IMG/VR virus record: IMGVR_UViG_3300023115_000010
Location: 1 to 64,000 of that record
Direction: 5' to 3' (one strand)
DNA: 64,000 nucleotides
Source: a virus
Every line of letters begins with the position of its first letter. The first letter of the stretch is position 1. Below are positions 18,901 through 28,300 of this stretch, piece after piece. The notes beneath the pieces were generated by a model. It had not been told where the DNA came from, searched no databases, and saw only the letters and a program-made list of their open reading frames with translations. The translations under genes were made by a program, and so were the position numbers.

Positions 18901-19279
18901 AACAACAATCACAACAGACTTACAAATAGATCAAGACCTGTTTGTTACTGGTATACTTGACGCATCAGGGTTTAGAGGAAGTGTATTTGCTGATGACAGC
19001 ACAGAAATCATTGATAGTATTAACAACAGATTAATAGTAGTAAATGCAGATGTTGGAACACTAACACTTACAACTGATCTTGAAGTACAGTACGGTGGTA
19101 CTGGTGTAAGCACATTTACCACAGATGGTATACTTTATGGTAATGCAGCAGATCCAGTTCAAGTTACAGCAGCAGCAGGCACAGCTGATGCAACAGACAG
19201 TTTCCAAATATTAACTGTAACAAGCGATGTGGATGCAACACCAGTTTGGACTGATACAATCGACGGTGGTAGCTTCTAA
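9980..19279 (+). CDS. Giant fibre/adhesion protein 1 (3099 aa)
   Basis: The N-terminal part (about residues 50-330) resembles a right-handed beta-helix: 'YYVSLQGNDSNNGKGAG', 'RTVKAAVEAAPAGATIHVAA', then repeated short strands. Residues about 440-1900 hold ten copies of a Cys-containing repeat with core (Y/F)(D/N)xxxCxRDxxxIxxAxxxD. After 'SGHAFEYVGAGITYNALPFF' the rest is made of short fibre repeats (GGDLSTTSTVFNL, GTTAQRTSPVTGQIRFNT, EGYDGTAWGSLGG) and ends with a 'YGGTGVSTFTTDGILYGN' unit typical of tail fibres. It shares its N-terminal domain, Cys repeat and fibre repeats with the protein at 19387, so the two are paralogues. No chaperone domain is seen at its own C-terminus. Confidence 0.85.
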   Translation: MKYIKKQILHERKVNNQSFVLNADGSIELTPLPGKDVTITGNLNVTGNSPGATNDNVYYVSLQGNDSNNGKGAGPGQAKRTVKAAVEAAPAGATIHVAAGDFYEENPITLKARQTVRGDSLRNTQIYPKNNTETIFYMDNACYLFQLTFRALRDPGWCAEIKPGALVTVSPYVQNCTNMNGPWLNDGTEFIPFETVQIEGVAPGARPIENDPTVPLAKRVNTTGGGNGMLVDGNQYDPNSLVKSFVADAFTQIAQGGIGFHITNEGYTQIVSCFSVFTRVGFQATKGGYLSISNSVSDFGTYAIIADGLFDKVFTNARPTQDYFSSVGSVTVNSTGAGYTSVPTVEFDPPLGDPNGITATGTASLDATTGQISAVTIVNGGTGYDRIPDVRFVGGGFDVIATATANLVTNRIIQVNGLRDIPQTGSILQFPGDSNAYYVTANDITQQPFIYDEAVCRRDTQRIVDAVAGDLVMGTNYQSIAAGRSYLRARANKVLAAQLAPTIYGIEAARDEMLARIPDSDPANEDARYYIIERFAEIVSYLNQGDSTAAPDIDLGSITTIDEGTRAAADNIVANKDFIVDELTNYISTQFTNLSYNQSKCERDTRLLVEAIGYDIATGSNSRTITAAVSYARANASVVSSDVQFTVSKATFENTRDSILALGDVAASATATTRVNNLFTEFLDIFTGLNFNKEKCERDIGYIVDSVAWDVILNTNYNAVTTGLSYQRANSGYLLSNQSQQTVRAYEYMKTISAETYMESSSTAVTRSDAAFDEILDIIQNADSSQDENVVDTITFTDPGVDVNKRYARELLQLNRGYIATELTTWIAANFPSLTYDSVKCERDVKFITDAVCFDVQYGGNFATRRAADAYLVGTVSQLGSADEITATIAAYNELINIMQNIILETYSGQQTTTNPATSTEVDEVGTLVQVVIDVIEAGNTNVLPTLTEPSISHITDADLIFAFNNWQDNMPAIKVDVLEEIDVNITNADTVTYPAPTGINDAKVNANAQLVANKEFIKDEIAAWVNITYPSVYNNGNGYNERKCKRDVGYIVDALAYDVLYGGNTQTRVAAEAYFVGTANQLGTDSDEIEATTAAYDRLKTVVSQVVLEGAVSRSTGNDTTQDTSGEPATGTESTILQQLVQIIIDVIDAGNLNNLPEQILPDISFAADDVEAAALTTYGQRNNLGEETTTFVLENYPDFTYDQTKCKRDVQLVLEAVIRDTRLGTNHNTIVAAQAYQRATATYFNVNQNPATIMALRYVKTQALAYAAADSVATTRITENFENFFNIVQYEVEPSEGTTFPSPTPASQERIDSARLLQDNRDFLIEETVLHINNQYFIYDATKCRRDSGLILDGIIKDLTLGTNYWAVLNGLSYRRANSAKVINDQLTETISAITRLKTQTIAVLTDAPSISAVSAAFDEVIDILTNGTANADALTWTSTGVNVDHTNARIQLQNNRKLIEDEVILWIRDNEPSLVYDEATCRRDLGYIIDAISHDLNYNTNLATKEAAKAYFVGTTSQLPADQRTATGNAMEQLGLITYDVLLEAYSGQDTSAGLVSSEEANKSTELANIIRDVVKANTLELLPADEALDDTWSSSNLLASKDLINTNRTALLDDNINYINTVLNGFSYDESKCRRDTGRIIDAATHDLLYLGNRSILIATRSYFDDGVIQVYGQESQTQDALEHLRDTAIQVIQGAAVVPEVGNPETQSISGTYGTSSESEELGELFDIVITAISDSDGLATTPQNSNPDVSWIEVGLSEAMINVENNISTIQEGTITYITDNIVSFDYDVAKCERDTAYIVDAAVYDMTFGGNKQTRRAAEAYYSNAVIAGQESITELSYRHLADVVEKVAQNLKVTATSGTTETQTYGTIGGSSTSGGYASLLINKIADVIEYGGTSYLPAEEDHHYDSLGPTSLVKQQREDILNDLDDIVDEAIRLLNIEYGGIANLTLFPGVVSVLEGTKGSMQRVSTVSTSGHAFEYVGAGITYNALPFFGGSPIAENEFVETDNGKVFAGGTVDQIGNFKVGNFFNVNALTGAITLNAEEINLSGIASIGPFKRFGIPVGVELQEVSNNADMTASTGVADINTVPTQVAVVTYVENRYLNKLTGGVVEGDVQFETDIAVDGGDLSTTSTVFNLINDNASTVNFAGGATSIVIGADTVGLTEIKHDLDVTGTLDVGGNTTIVGDFDLTLPDETQQAFNVSMSTEDYISIDTRNALENITFGVIPTVSVLNDKESPNKTDGAFTVAGGVGIGKNLNVGGDIFFEGTIVSTDSASLSLFNDTAGTVEAFGDATEITIGSAGIVPGNFTVENDYIRFTSVYNMKIPTGTTGERGLVPDEGYIRFNTDLGIFEGYDGIAWNTLGGVRDVDGNTYIEAESSPGSNENELSFVTDGLERMNLSTTSFRLDDTITSITFEGTTQSDSPDSGLLVIEGGMGIEKNLNVRGDLRVYNNTVLNGALDVDGSVTIGTNDSVVDNLTVNANATYNVYDATTGAFEILEGANSYFKVNTTDGAEQVLFGVNPVIRIQNTTEATDSNTGALVVSGGVGINGNVFVTGNMQVDGSLTFGDDAVLDAINVAGDADFNIPDNTAEAFTVRQASASYINVDTQNTTENITFGATPKIVIQNVTDSVDKDTGALVVEGGVGIEKNLTVGVDVVVDRNIEAAGDVAVNGGDITTTATTFNLANANATTVNAFGDATSITFGAETGTITFNNENFIFDSTASLQLPAGTTAQRTSPVTGQIRFNTDDTLFEGYDGTAWGSLGGVKDVDQDTFIRPETAPGSDEDTLEFFTNGVKRLTLTQTDLDIDSSIQVDIANTSTSYRYDTGALTIAGGLGVAENLFVQGFIGGDTTGTLQLTDLYTDKLLIKAGTIETPDDFKIVSNAPDSAADDIVYPVTLAHHSVSGTPVAGSGVGMKFELETTNSNFETGVQFDVIAQDVTGGQEDFDFVVSNMIAGSLVEKLRISENTTTITTDLQIDQDLFVTGILDASGFRGSVFADDSTEIIDSINNRLIVVNADVGTLTLTTDLEVQYGGTGVSTFTTDGILYGNAADPVQVTAAAGTADATDSFQILTVTSDVDATPVWTDTIDGGSF
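11320..15560 (+). repeat. Ten diverged Cys-repeat modules in giant fibre 1
   Basis: Each module of roughly 110-160 aa starts near (F/L)xYDxxKCxRDxxxIVDAxxYD and continues with an Asn/Thr segment and AxxYxxxxA helices. Copies begin near nt 11325, 11763, 12048, 12480, 13096, 13580, 14000, 14410, 14868 and 15349. Every copy keeps the Cys and the following RD. Three more copies sit in the second giant fibre (near 20920, 21390 and 21885). Confidence 0.85.
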
Positions 19280-19297
19280 AAAGCTGCCACTTTTATT
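19266..19297 (+). terminator. Terminator overlapping the giant fibre 1 stop codon
   Basis: GTGGTAGCTT (19266-19275) pairs with AAGCTGCCAC (19281-19290), with one T-G pair; the TAA stop lies in the loop, and TTTTATT follows. The last four codons of the gene are therefore part of the terminator stem. Confidence 0.8.
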
Positions 19298-19302
19298 CCT
19301 AT

Positions 19303-19310
19303 GATAAATA
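19303..19310 (+). promoter_or_regulatory. T4-like late promoter for giant fibre 2
   Basis: GATAAATAAC lies directly after the terminator. It precedes a 76-nt leader with the hairpins ACGAT-TTCT-ATCGT (about 19319-19332) and a nested GGG..GTCT/AGAC..CCC structure (about 19340-19364). A Shine-Dalgarno AGGAGG follows before ATG 19387. Confidence 0.75.
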
Positions 19311-19386
19311 ACATTACAACGATTTCTATCGTGTAGTACGGGCGTCTTTATAGACTTGACCCACACCTAAATAGGAGGCAGCCTTA

Positions 19387-22300
19387 ATGGCAACAAAGAT
19401 TAGACACAAGCGAAGTGCGGTCGCGGGTAAGCAACCGCTAGTATCTCAACTAGAATCAGGCGAACTAGCTATTAACACAGCAGACGGTAAAGTGTTCCTA
19501 CTGCGTGATGATAATACAGTTCAAGATATTACCAAAAGAATATTTGAAAACAATACTGAAGTAAAAGTAGATGATGCAGGAGATAGTGCATCAGCAGAGA
19601 TTTCATTTACAGTTAATGATTCTGAAAAGATGACAATAACCAACGAGGGTTTGAACATCAAAGAAGCCCTTGACATGGAAAATGCAACTGCTATTACATT
19701 TAGAGAACTTACTGCATCTGGTGAAGATGGAGTAAAAATTAAAGCACCTGATACACTTCCTGCTAGTTATAATCTAACTTTGCCTCTTACAGCAGGTACA
19801 AAAGGTCAGTTGCTACGTACAGATGCTACAGGACAACTAGAATTTGTTGATTCAGACTTGTTTGGCGGAAATGTTATCTATGTTAGTGCAGACAAAGGTG
19901 ACGATGAAAATGATGGTCAGACAGCACCAGTTAAAACTCTTAAACGTGCATGTAAACTTGCAAGTGCTTTAGTTTACAATCCTGATGGAACTTTAACCAA
20001 CAAACGTGTTAACATAAAAGTTGCGGTTGGTGACTACACAGAAGACAACCCAGTTATTGTTCCAGATAACGTTGTTATCAAAGGTGACGGTTTGCGTGGA
20101 TGTATTATTCGTCCTGCAAATGCTAACTTGGACATGCTACGTGTTCGTAACGCATGTTACTTTGGTGAATTTACATTTAGAGATGGCGTTGACGATAACT
20201 TTGTTCCATTGATTACATGGGATTATGCAACAACGTTTGATGACCCTGATGCAACAGATATAACAGACCGTGCGGAATATACAAACTTACCTAATACAAA
20301 ACCAAGCATTGTAACTTCACCGTATACACAGAACTGTTCTATTATTTCGTTTTTAGGAGGTAGTGGTGCAAAGATTGATGGTGCACTTGTAAACTCTCCT
20401 AACGTTCCTCAGTTTGCTATTGAAGCTGAAAACCCTGCCATTGGCGCTGTACCTGAACAAGGTAAATCAATGGTTGCTAACGCATACACCATGCTTTCAT
20501 TTGGTGGTACAGGTTGGCGTCTACTTAACGATGCTTATGCACAGATCGTTAGCTGTTTCCAAATCTTCCTACTAAACGGTGTTTACACACAATCTGGTGG
20601 TTATTGTTCTATTACCAACTCTGCTACTAACTTTGGTTTGTATGCTCTGCGTTCATCTGGTTATTCTCCAAAAGCGTTCGAGTTTGACCGTGCGTTTGTT
20701 ACTCAAACTGGTCAAAGTGAAGGCAAACAAACTATCACAATGGTGGGGCTAAACAGAACAGCACCAGTTGAAGAATTTGTTCTTAGATACAGAGAACCAG
20801 GATATAAAGAAGCATATGATGTTCTTAAAAGTAAAGAAGACCAGATTGCTAATGACACTGTCACATGGATTAATGCACAGATTTCATCAGCTACTGCAAA
20901 TATTTGGGCTGGATTTACATACAATGAAGAAAAGTGTAGAAGAGATGTAAGATTCTTGTTAGATGCTATACGTTACGATATTATGTTTAACAGTAACTAC
21001 AGAACTATTAGTAGTGCTATTAAATATTATAACGGAACAAGCGACACTGTTATTAATGATCAAAGAGATCAAACTGTAGAAGCATTTACACAAGCAAAAG
21101 CATATACCGCAGCAGCATTAAATGATGCAACAGCAGTTACCAGAGCAAATGCCCTTTGGGATGAAGTTATTGATATTATTACCAATGGTAGTAGTAACGA
21201 TGTTCCTGGAGAGATTGCAGACACATACAGCTATCCAACTCCAACAGGCGGAACTGGAAATGCTAGTGACAGTGGCTATGCAAATGCAGTTACACAGCTA
21301 TTAAACAACAAAACATTTATCAAGAAAGAAGTTACAGCATGGATTGCCGATCAAGTTGCAGCAGGAACACCTCCGTTTGCAACAGATTTTACTTATAACG
21401 CAACAAAGTGCGAAAGAGACACTGCACTTATTATTGATGCACTTGTTTATGACTTGACATACGGTGGTAACTTGCTTACTAGAGATGCAGCTTTCCAATA
21501 CTTTGTCGGAACATCCGCACAATATGGATCAGGTGAAAAAGAAGAAACAATCGCTGCATACGGCAGACTCAAAGATGTTATTGGTGATGTTATTTTAGAA
21601 AACACTGTTACAGTTTCAAGTGGAAATGTGGAAACACAGGATACAAGTGCAGCCGCAGGTAGTGCAGCAGCAAGCACACAAGCCCAAGCACTTGTACAAA
21701 TTGTAGTTGATCACCTTGACAACGACGGTGGCGAAATCGTTAGAAGCGAACCAGACACAACATGGCCGAACCAAACACTTGTTGCCGATTCTAACAATGC
21801 ATTAGGAACAGAAGGTGCAACTAACATTGCTCAAAGAGTTACACAATACATTAATGAACAAATCGATGCTGGATTGTGGTACAACTTTACATATGATCAA
21901 TCAAAATGTTTGAGAGATACAAAACTGATTGTAAATGCAGTTGCTAAAGATACGTGGGATACAGGAAACAGATATTCTAGAAACGCAGGTTTGAGTTACT
22001 TTACTGCAAACATTGCAGACAGTTCTAGAAGTCAAATTTCAGGACAAGAACTGCAAACAATCAAAGCTATTCAACAAGCTGCTACACTTGCAAACACAGA
22101 AATCTCAGGATATGGACAGATTACTACAGAAGTTGAGGATTTTGTTCAAAGTAGATTTAATATTGTTACAGATATTATTAGAGATCCAGATACACTTCCA
22201 GATCCATTTGATGTAAGTAGTGAAGGTGACATAACAAATGACTATATTCCAACACCTACAGAAACATCATTTGATGCAGCAACAGCTTTAGATGTTGCTA

Positions 22301-25300
22301 CAGGTATATTTACAATAGTAGGACACGGATTTACAAATCTACAAAAAGTTGTTTATAGTGCCAATGGCAATACTATTATTGGTGGTTTAGATGATGAACA
22401 AACTTACTATGTGAATATTATTAACGAAGATGAATTTACACTTGCATATGACGACGGTGGCGAGTTTGAAGTAACAATCTTTAGTAACTTTAGTAACACA
22501 GGAAACCATATATTCAAAAGTAATATTATTGAGTTTTTTGTTGAAGAAGTATTGTCAAGTCATACAACATACCAAACTCTTGAACTAGAATCTGGTGCAG
22601 AAAGTTATAACTTTGTGCCAGGAAGAGCAATCACAGGTTCAACAGGTGCTAACAATAACAGTGCTATTGTAGCAAGTTGGATTCCTGCAGATCGCTTACT
22701 TGTTGTAAGTATTGAAGAAGTTACAGTCGGCTCAAGCACATTACGTATTCAGTTTGATGCAACTAGCACTATTACAGAAGACCATAGTGGCACACCTAAC
22801 ACAAATATTGGTGTAAACGAAGTTTCCACTAAACGTGGTTTGAGTACAGCAACATTTAGCATCACTGCTACAGACGGAAGTAGTAGTGTTACAAACACTA
22901 TCAACCTTCCAGAGAAGCAACTTTGGTTCCACAGACCTAGTATTGTTAACAGTTCTGCACACACTTGGGAATATGCAGGTTCGGGTACAGACTACAACGC
23001 TCTACCACAAAACGGCGGTAATACAAGAGAAGAATACGAACAGTTTGAAGAACTGCCAGGACGTTGCTACTCATCGGGTACAAACGAACTTGGTGACTTT
23101 AAAGTTGGTGACTTTATTACAGCGTTCAACAGAACTGGTAACATTACCTTTAGAAACAAAGTGCAGGTTGATGAACTTGACGCTTTGAAACTTAGTGTTA
23201 GTGATGTTGCTATTGAAGAAATATCAACTGATGTTAACTTAGGTGATGACGAAATAGGCGGCGCAAGCAACAATCGTTTGAGTACTCAGCTTGCTGTTAG
23301 AAGCTTCTTGTCAAACAGACTAGGTGGTTTTATTGACAAGACAGTTAGTTCTGCTGCTGTTCCGGGTGCTATTGTACAGCTCAATGTTAACGGTCAGCTT
23401 AACGCAGACTTGATTCCTGCTACTAGACAGTTTACAAACACAAATACCAAAGGATATCGATCTAGATTAGAACAAATTGAAGATATTCCGGCAGTTGACT
23501 TGAAAGCTGGTGACATTGGTACTGAAGAATACGAACAGGTAGAACTTAACTTATCTGGAACTATTACAGCAAGCGACGGCGATACTATTACACAACCAGG
23601 AGTAACTGGTGCAACTGCTTATGCTAAAGGTGATTTTTCTCTCAGTACTAATATTCTTGTTGCTACAATCGGAGAAGCATGGGATAAAACAGATGATAGC
23701 ACTGGCGATCCTTGGGAAGTAAGTGCTGGAAATATCTATGTAAATGGCGTAGACAGCGGAGTAAATATTACTTCAAAAGGTGTAAGTAGTGAAATTATTG
23801 ATAACTACTTCTTACGTAGCAGTAACAGTAGCCAGTATTTAATACTTGATAGCGACGATACTTATACATTTACTATTGCAACTATTACAGATGTAAGTAG
23901 AAGTGGAAATATTGCGACTATAACAACTAGCGGAGCACATAATATTAATGTGGACAACAACGTAAAAGTTGCAGTTGATGGCGATTCTACCTATAACCAA
24001 AACGGTTTGGTTTTAAGTGTTCCTACTACAACAACATTTACTATTGCAAACACAGGCGACGACGAAGCTTCAAAATCAGTAACTGGTACTGCAAATACTA
24101 TTGTAACAAGTGCTGATGGTAACGCCCAAGGTGCTGTTACAGAGTTACGTGAAGGTATTGCAGCAAGTGTAGATAACGCTAACATTACAACTGGTAGCTT
24201 GTACACTCCTACAACTGGATCGGTAATATACGAAAATGTAAGTATGACAAGCGTTACTGGATCTGGTACAGGTGCAAAAGCCAACATCACAGTGCAGGCT
24301 GGTGCTGTTACCGATGTTGACTTAACAAGAGGTGGTACAGGATATGTGGCAGGTGATTTGTTAGGTGCAAATGCTAGTGACATTGGCGGCACAGGAAGTG
24401 GATTCCAGATTGAAATATCTGCTATTGAAGATAGAGCGTATGTAGACATCTTAGGAGGCGAACTATTTGTTGCTAGTGCATCGAGTATTGACTTTGTTGA
24501 AGATAATACAGCAGTGCAAAATTCTAATGATATTAACTTTGATGACACTATTAGTCATAACTTCCTAGCTGGTACAACAGGCGGCGGCGGTGCAGTAAAC
24601 TATACAGATAGTAGAGTAAGTGTCACAGCTCACGGATTTTCAAATGGCGATCCAGTAACATATGATACATTAGGAAATGTTGCAATCGGCGGATTGTTAA
24701 ACGGTAATGTTTATTATATTAAAGTTGTTGATGATGACACCTTTGAGGTATATGACGACTTTAGTTTAAATACTCAGATAACTTTCTTAAGTACACCTGC
24801 TAACAACAACCACAACTTTACTAGATACACTGTAAACTTAACTGATAACAGTGTTGTCGTAGTAGGTCATGGATTTACAACAGGTGATGCTATAAGACTT
24901 GTATCACTGGAAGATGGTTCAACTAGCAACGCATTGCCAACTGTGAATGGCACAGAGATTGCAAGTGGTGCAAGATTCTTTGTAGGAAGTGTCACACTTA
25001 ACTCATTTACTATTCATGCTCTACGTTCAGACGCACTAAGCAGTATCAATGGACTAGTTACAAACGCTAGAGATATTGGCACTAATGGTGTAGGTAGTGC
25101 AAGAGTTATTAGAAATAATGTTCAAGTAAATGCTATTGTTAACACCTCAAGTAGATTGATTGCAAACTGGAACACTCTTGCTGTTACAAACATTGACGCA
25201 GAAAATATTATTTCTGGAACAATATCTCCAAGTAGACTTGGTGCAAGTGGGGTTGCTAATACTGAGACAGCATTGTTTGGTAACAGTGAATACAAGGTTG

Positions 25301-28300
25301 TTGTTCAAACCTTGAAAAAAGCTAATACAACAGATAACCCTATTACTCTTACTGGTTTAAACACAGCAGGTGAGTATTATGGTGATCCAGTAAATATTGG
25401 TATTGCAAATGCCGACTATGATGCTGGAGGTACATTTAGTACACTAGGTGTAAGTCGTTTCTTGCAAACACAGTTTGATGTTAACTCAAACGGTAGTGGT
25501 GAAGTATTCATTAAAGATGGTATTGTTGATGCTGGTACACTTGACGGACTTGATAGTGCATACTTCTTAAACCCTGCTAACTTAACAAGTGCAGTTCCTG
25601 TTGATAGAGGTGGCACAGCTATAACAACCTATGCACAAGGTGATATACTTTATGCACAATCGTCAGGTACATTAAATACTTTGAACATCGGTCGTGCAAA
25701 TACTTTCTTAAAGTCAAACGGTAGTACACCTGAGTGGGGTACAGCACTTGACCTTGCTGAAGGACTAGACGTTGGTTCAGCTAAACTTAGCTCTTCAAGC
25801 GATGCTCTAGGTCAAGTTTATAATACTAATGTTACGACTTTAGAACTTGGAGGCGATGCACACAATGTAAAAATAGGTAAGTCTAGCGACACGAGAGATA
25901 TTACAAGTTTTGCTCTAGATTATGAAGCAACAGCATCTCAAGACGTTGTTGTAAACCTAGCAAGTATTGCTTTAGATACTAGTGAAGCAACTGCTAATGC
26001 TGAAAAAACTTTGGTATTTACAGACACTACTGGTGTAAAATATGGTATGACAGTAACAGGAAGCGGAAGTATTCCTGCTAACACAACTGTTACTGGTGTA
26101 ACCGAAACTGAAGTATTTTTGAGTGCAGAAACCACAGGTACTGTATTAACATCAACAGAAATAACATTTACTTATACACCTGAAACACTTGGTGTCCGTG
26201 CAGGCGATTCTATTATTATTTCTGGAAGTAATGTCACAAACTTAGATGGTACATGGCCAGTAAGTGGCGCAACTATTGATGCAACATCATTTACAGTTAG
26301 AACTGCTGCAAATGTGACTGCTGCCAATGTAGTAGTGCAAGGTACTATTTCTAAAGATAATACAATGGTTATTAGAAATAGAGATGTTATCTTTGGTAGT
26401 GCAGAAGCTAGTGCAAGTACTTCGAGTGCAGTTATTAGAGGCGAAAACGGTCTAGGAACAAACATTGCCGGCGGCGATATCACTATACAAGGCGGATTAA
26501 GCACAGGTAATGCAACTGGAGGTAGTGTTATAATCAAAACTGGTCAAACAGGTACTAGTGGAGAAACATTACAAACATCAACAACAAGAATGACCATTGA
26601 TACCGAAGGCGATGTTACAGTAACTGGATACACAAACTTTAGTGATACAAGTGCTGTAAAACTTCCAGTTGGTACAACTGCTGAAAGACCTACAGCAGCA
26701 CAAGGTCAAGTTCGTTACAACTCAACAGACGGACAATTTGAAGGATATGATGGAACAAACTGGAGTGGTTTAGGCGGTGTAATCGACGTTGACCAAGATA
26801 CTTACATTGTGGCCGAAACAACATCAGGTACTGACAATGACGACTTAGACTTCTACACAGCCGGTACTCGACGTATGCAAGTTGATCAAGATGGTAACTT
26901 TAACTTTGGCGACGGCTTGAATAAAGTAACAATGGCGTATACTACAGGTAATACAAACATTGCAGGTGACGTTGAAATAACAGGAAATCTTACAGTTAAT
27001 GGTACAACAACCACAGTTGATAGTGCAACACTTATTGTTGAAGATAAAAATATCGAACTTGGCAATGTTGCAACACCAACTGATGTTACAGCAGACGGTG
27101 GTGGTATTACCTTAAAAGGAACAACTGATAAAACTATTAACTGGGTAGATGCTACTGATAGTTGGACAAGCAGTGAAAACTTTGAACTTGCAAGTGCAAA
27201 AGCATATCGTATAAATGGCAATAATGTTTTAACGTCAACAACACTTGGTACTAATGTTGTAAATAGTAGTTTACAACAACTAGGTACTGTTAACACAGGT
27301 ACATGGCAAGCTACAGTCATTAATCCAACTTACGGTGGTACAGGTGTAAACAATGGTAGTAAAACTATCACACTAGGAGGTAGCTTTACACACACTGGTG
27401 CTCACACTCTTGGACTTACAACAACAGGTAATACAAGTGTAACACTTCCAACAAGCGGTACATTAGCAAGAACTGAAACAGGATTGAATCAGTTCGCTGC
27501 AACAACTAGTGCGCAACTTGCAAGCGTGTTAAGTGACGAAACAGGAACAGGTGCAGCAGTTTTTGCTACATCTCCTGAGTTTACAACTGGCATTGAGGCA
27601 GCAAGCACCACAATGGCATTGTTTGATGACACAGCTACTACAATCAACTTTGGTGGTAGTGCAACTGCTATAGACATCGGTGCATCAACTGGCACTACAA
27701 GTATTAACAATAACTTAGATGTTGATCTTGATTTAAATGTCGACGGTGGCGATATCACAACAAACCAAACAACATTTAACTTGTTGAATACAAATGCAAC
27801 TACAGTGAATGCATTTGGTGCAGCTACAGCAGTTGACATTGGTGCTGCAACAGGTACTACAAGTGTTAACAACGATCTTGATGTTGATGGCGATTTAAAT
27901 GTTGACGGTGGCGATATTACAACAAACCAAACATCATTTAACTTACTAAACACAAATGCTACAACAGTAAACTTTGGAGGAGGCGCAGCTACAATCAATG
28001 TTGGCGCCGCAACAAGCACTGTTAGTTTTGCAGATGATATAAGTGTCGCAGGCAATGTTGGTATTTCAGGAACATTAACTATACCTGCTATCGACAATGT
28101 TCCAATCGGAGGAACAACACCTTCAACTGGTGCATTTACAACTCTTACAGCAAGTGGATTAACAACCGTTACAAATAACACTAGTGCTACTAGTACAAGC
28201 ACAGGTGCGCTTGTCATAACAGGCGGACTAGGTGTAGGTGGTGCAGTACATGGTGCCAGCTTTACAGGTAGCATTGCAGCATCTAATATTGATAGTGGTA

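Noticed and set aside
19368-19375. CCTAAATA in the leader of giant fibre 2
   Set aside because: It lies within the leader, overlapping the ribosome site AGGAGG; a better element is at 19303.
27700-28020. Direct repeats of about 170 bp that might suggest an array element
   Set aside because: They are in-frame fibre repeats (DVDGDLNVDGGDITTNQT type) with diverged third positions and no regular spacers, so neither CRISPR nor a mobile element.
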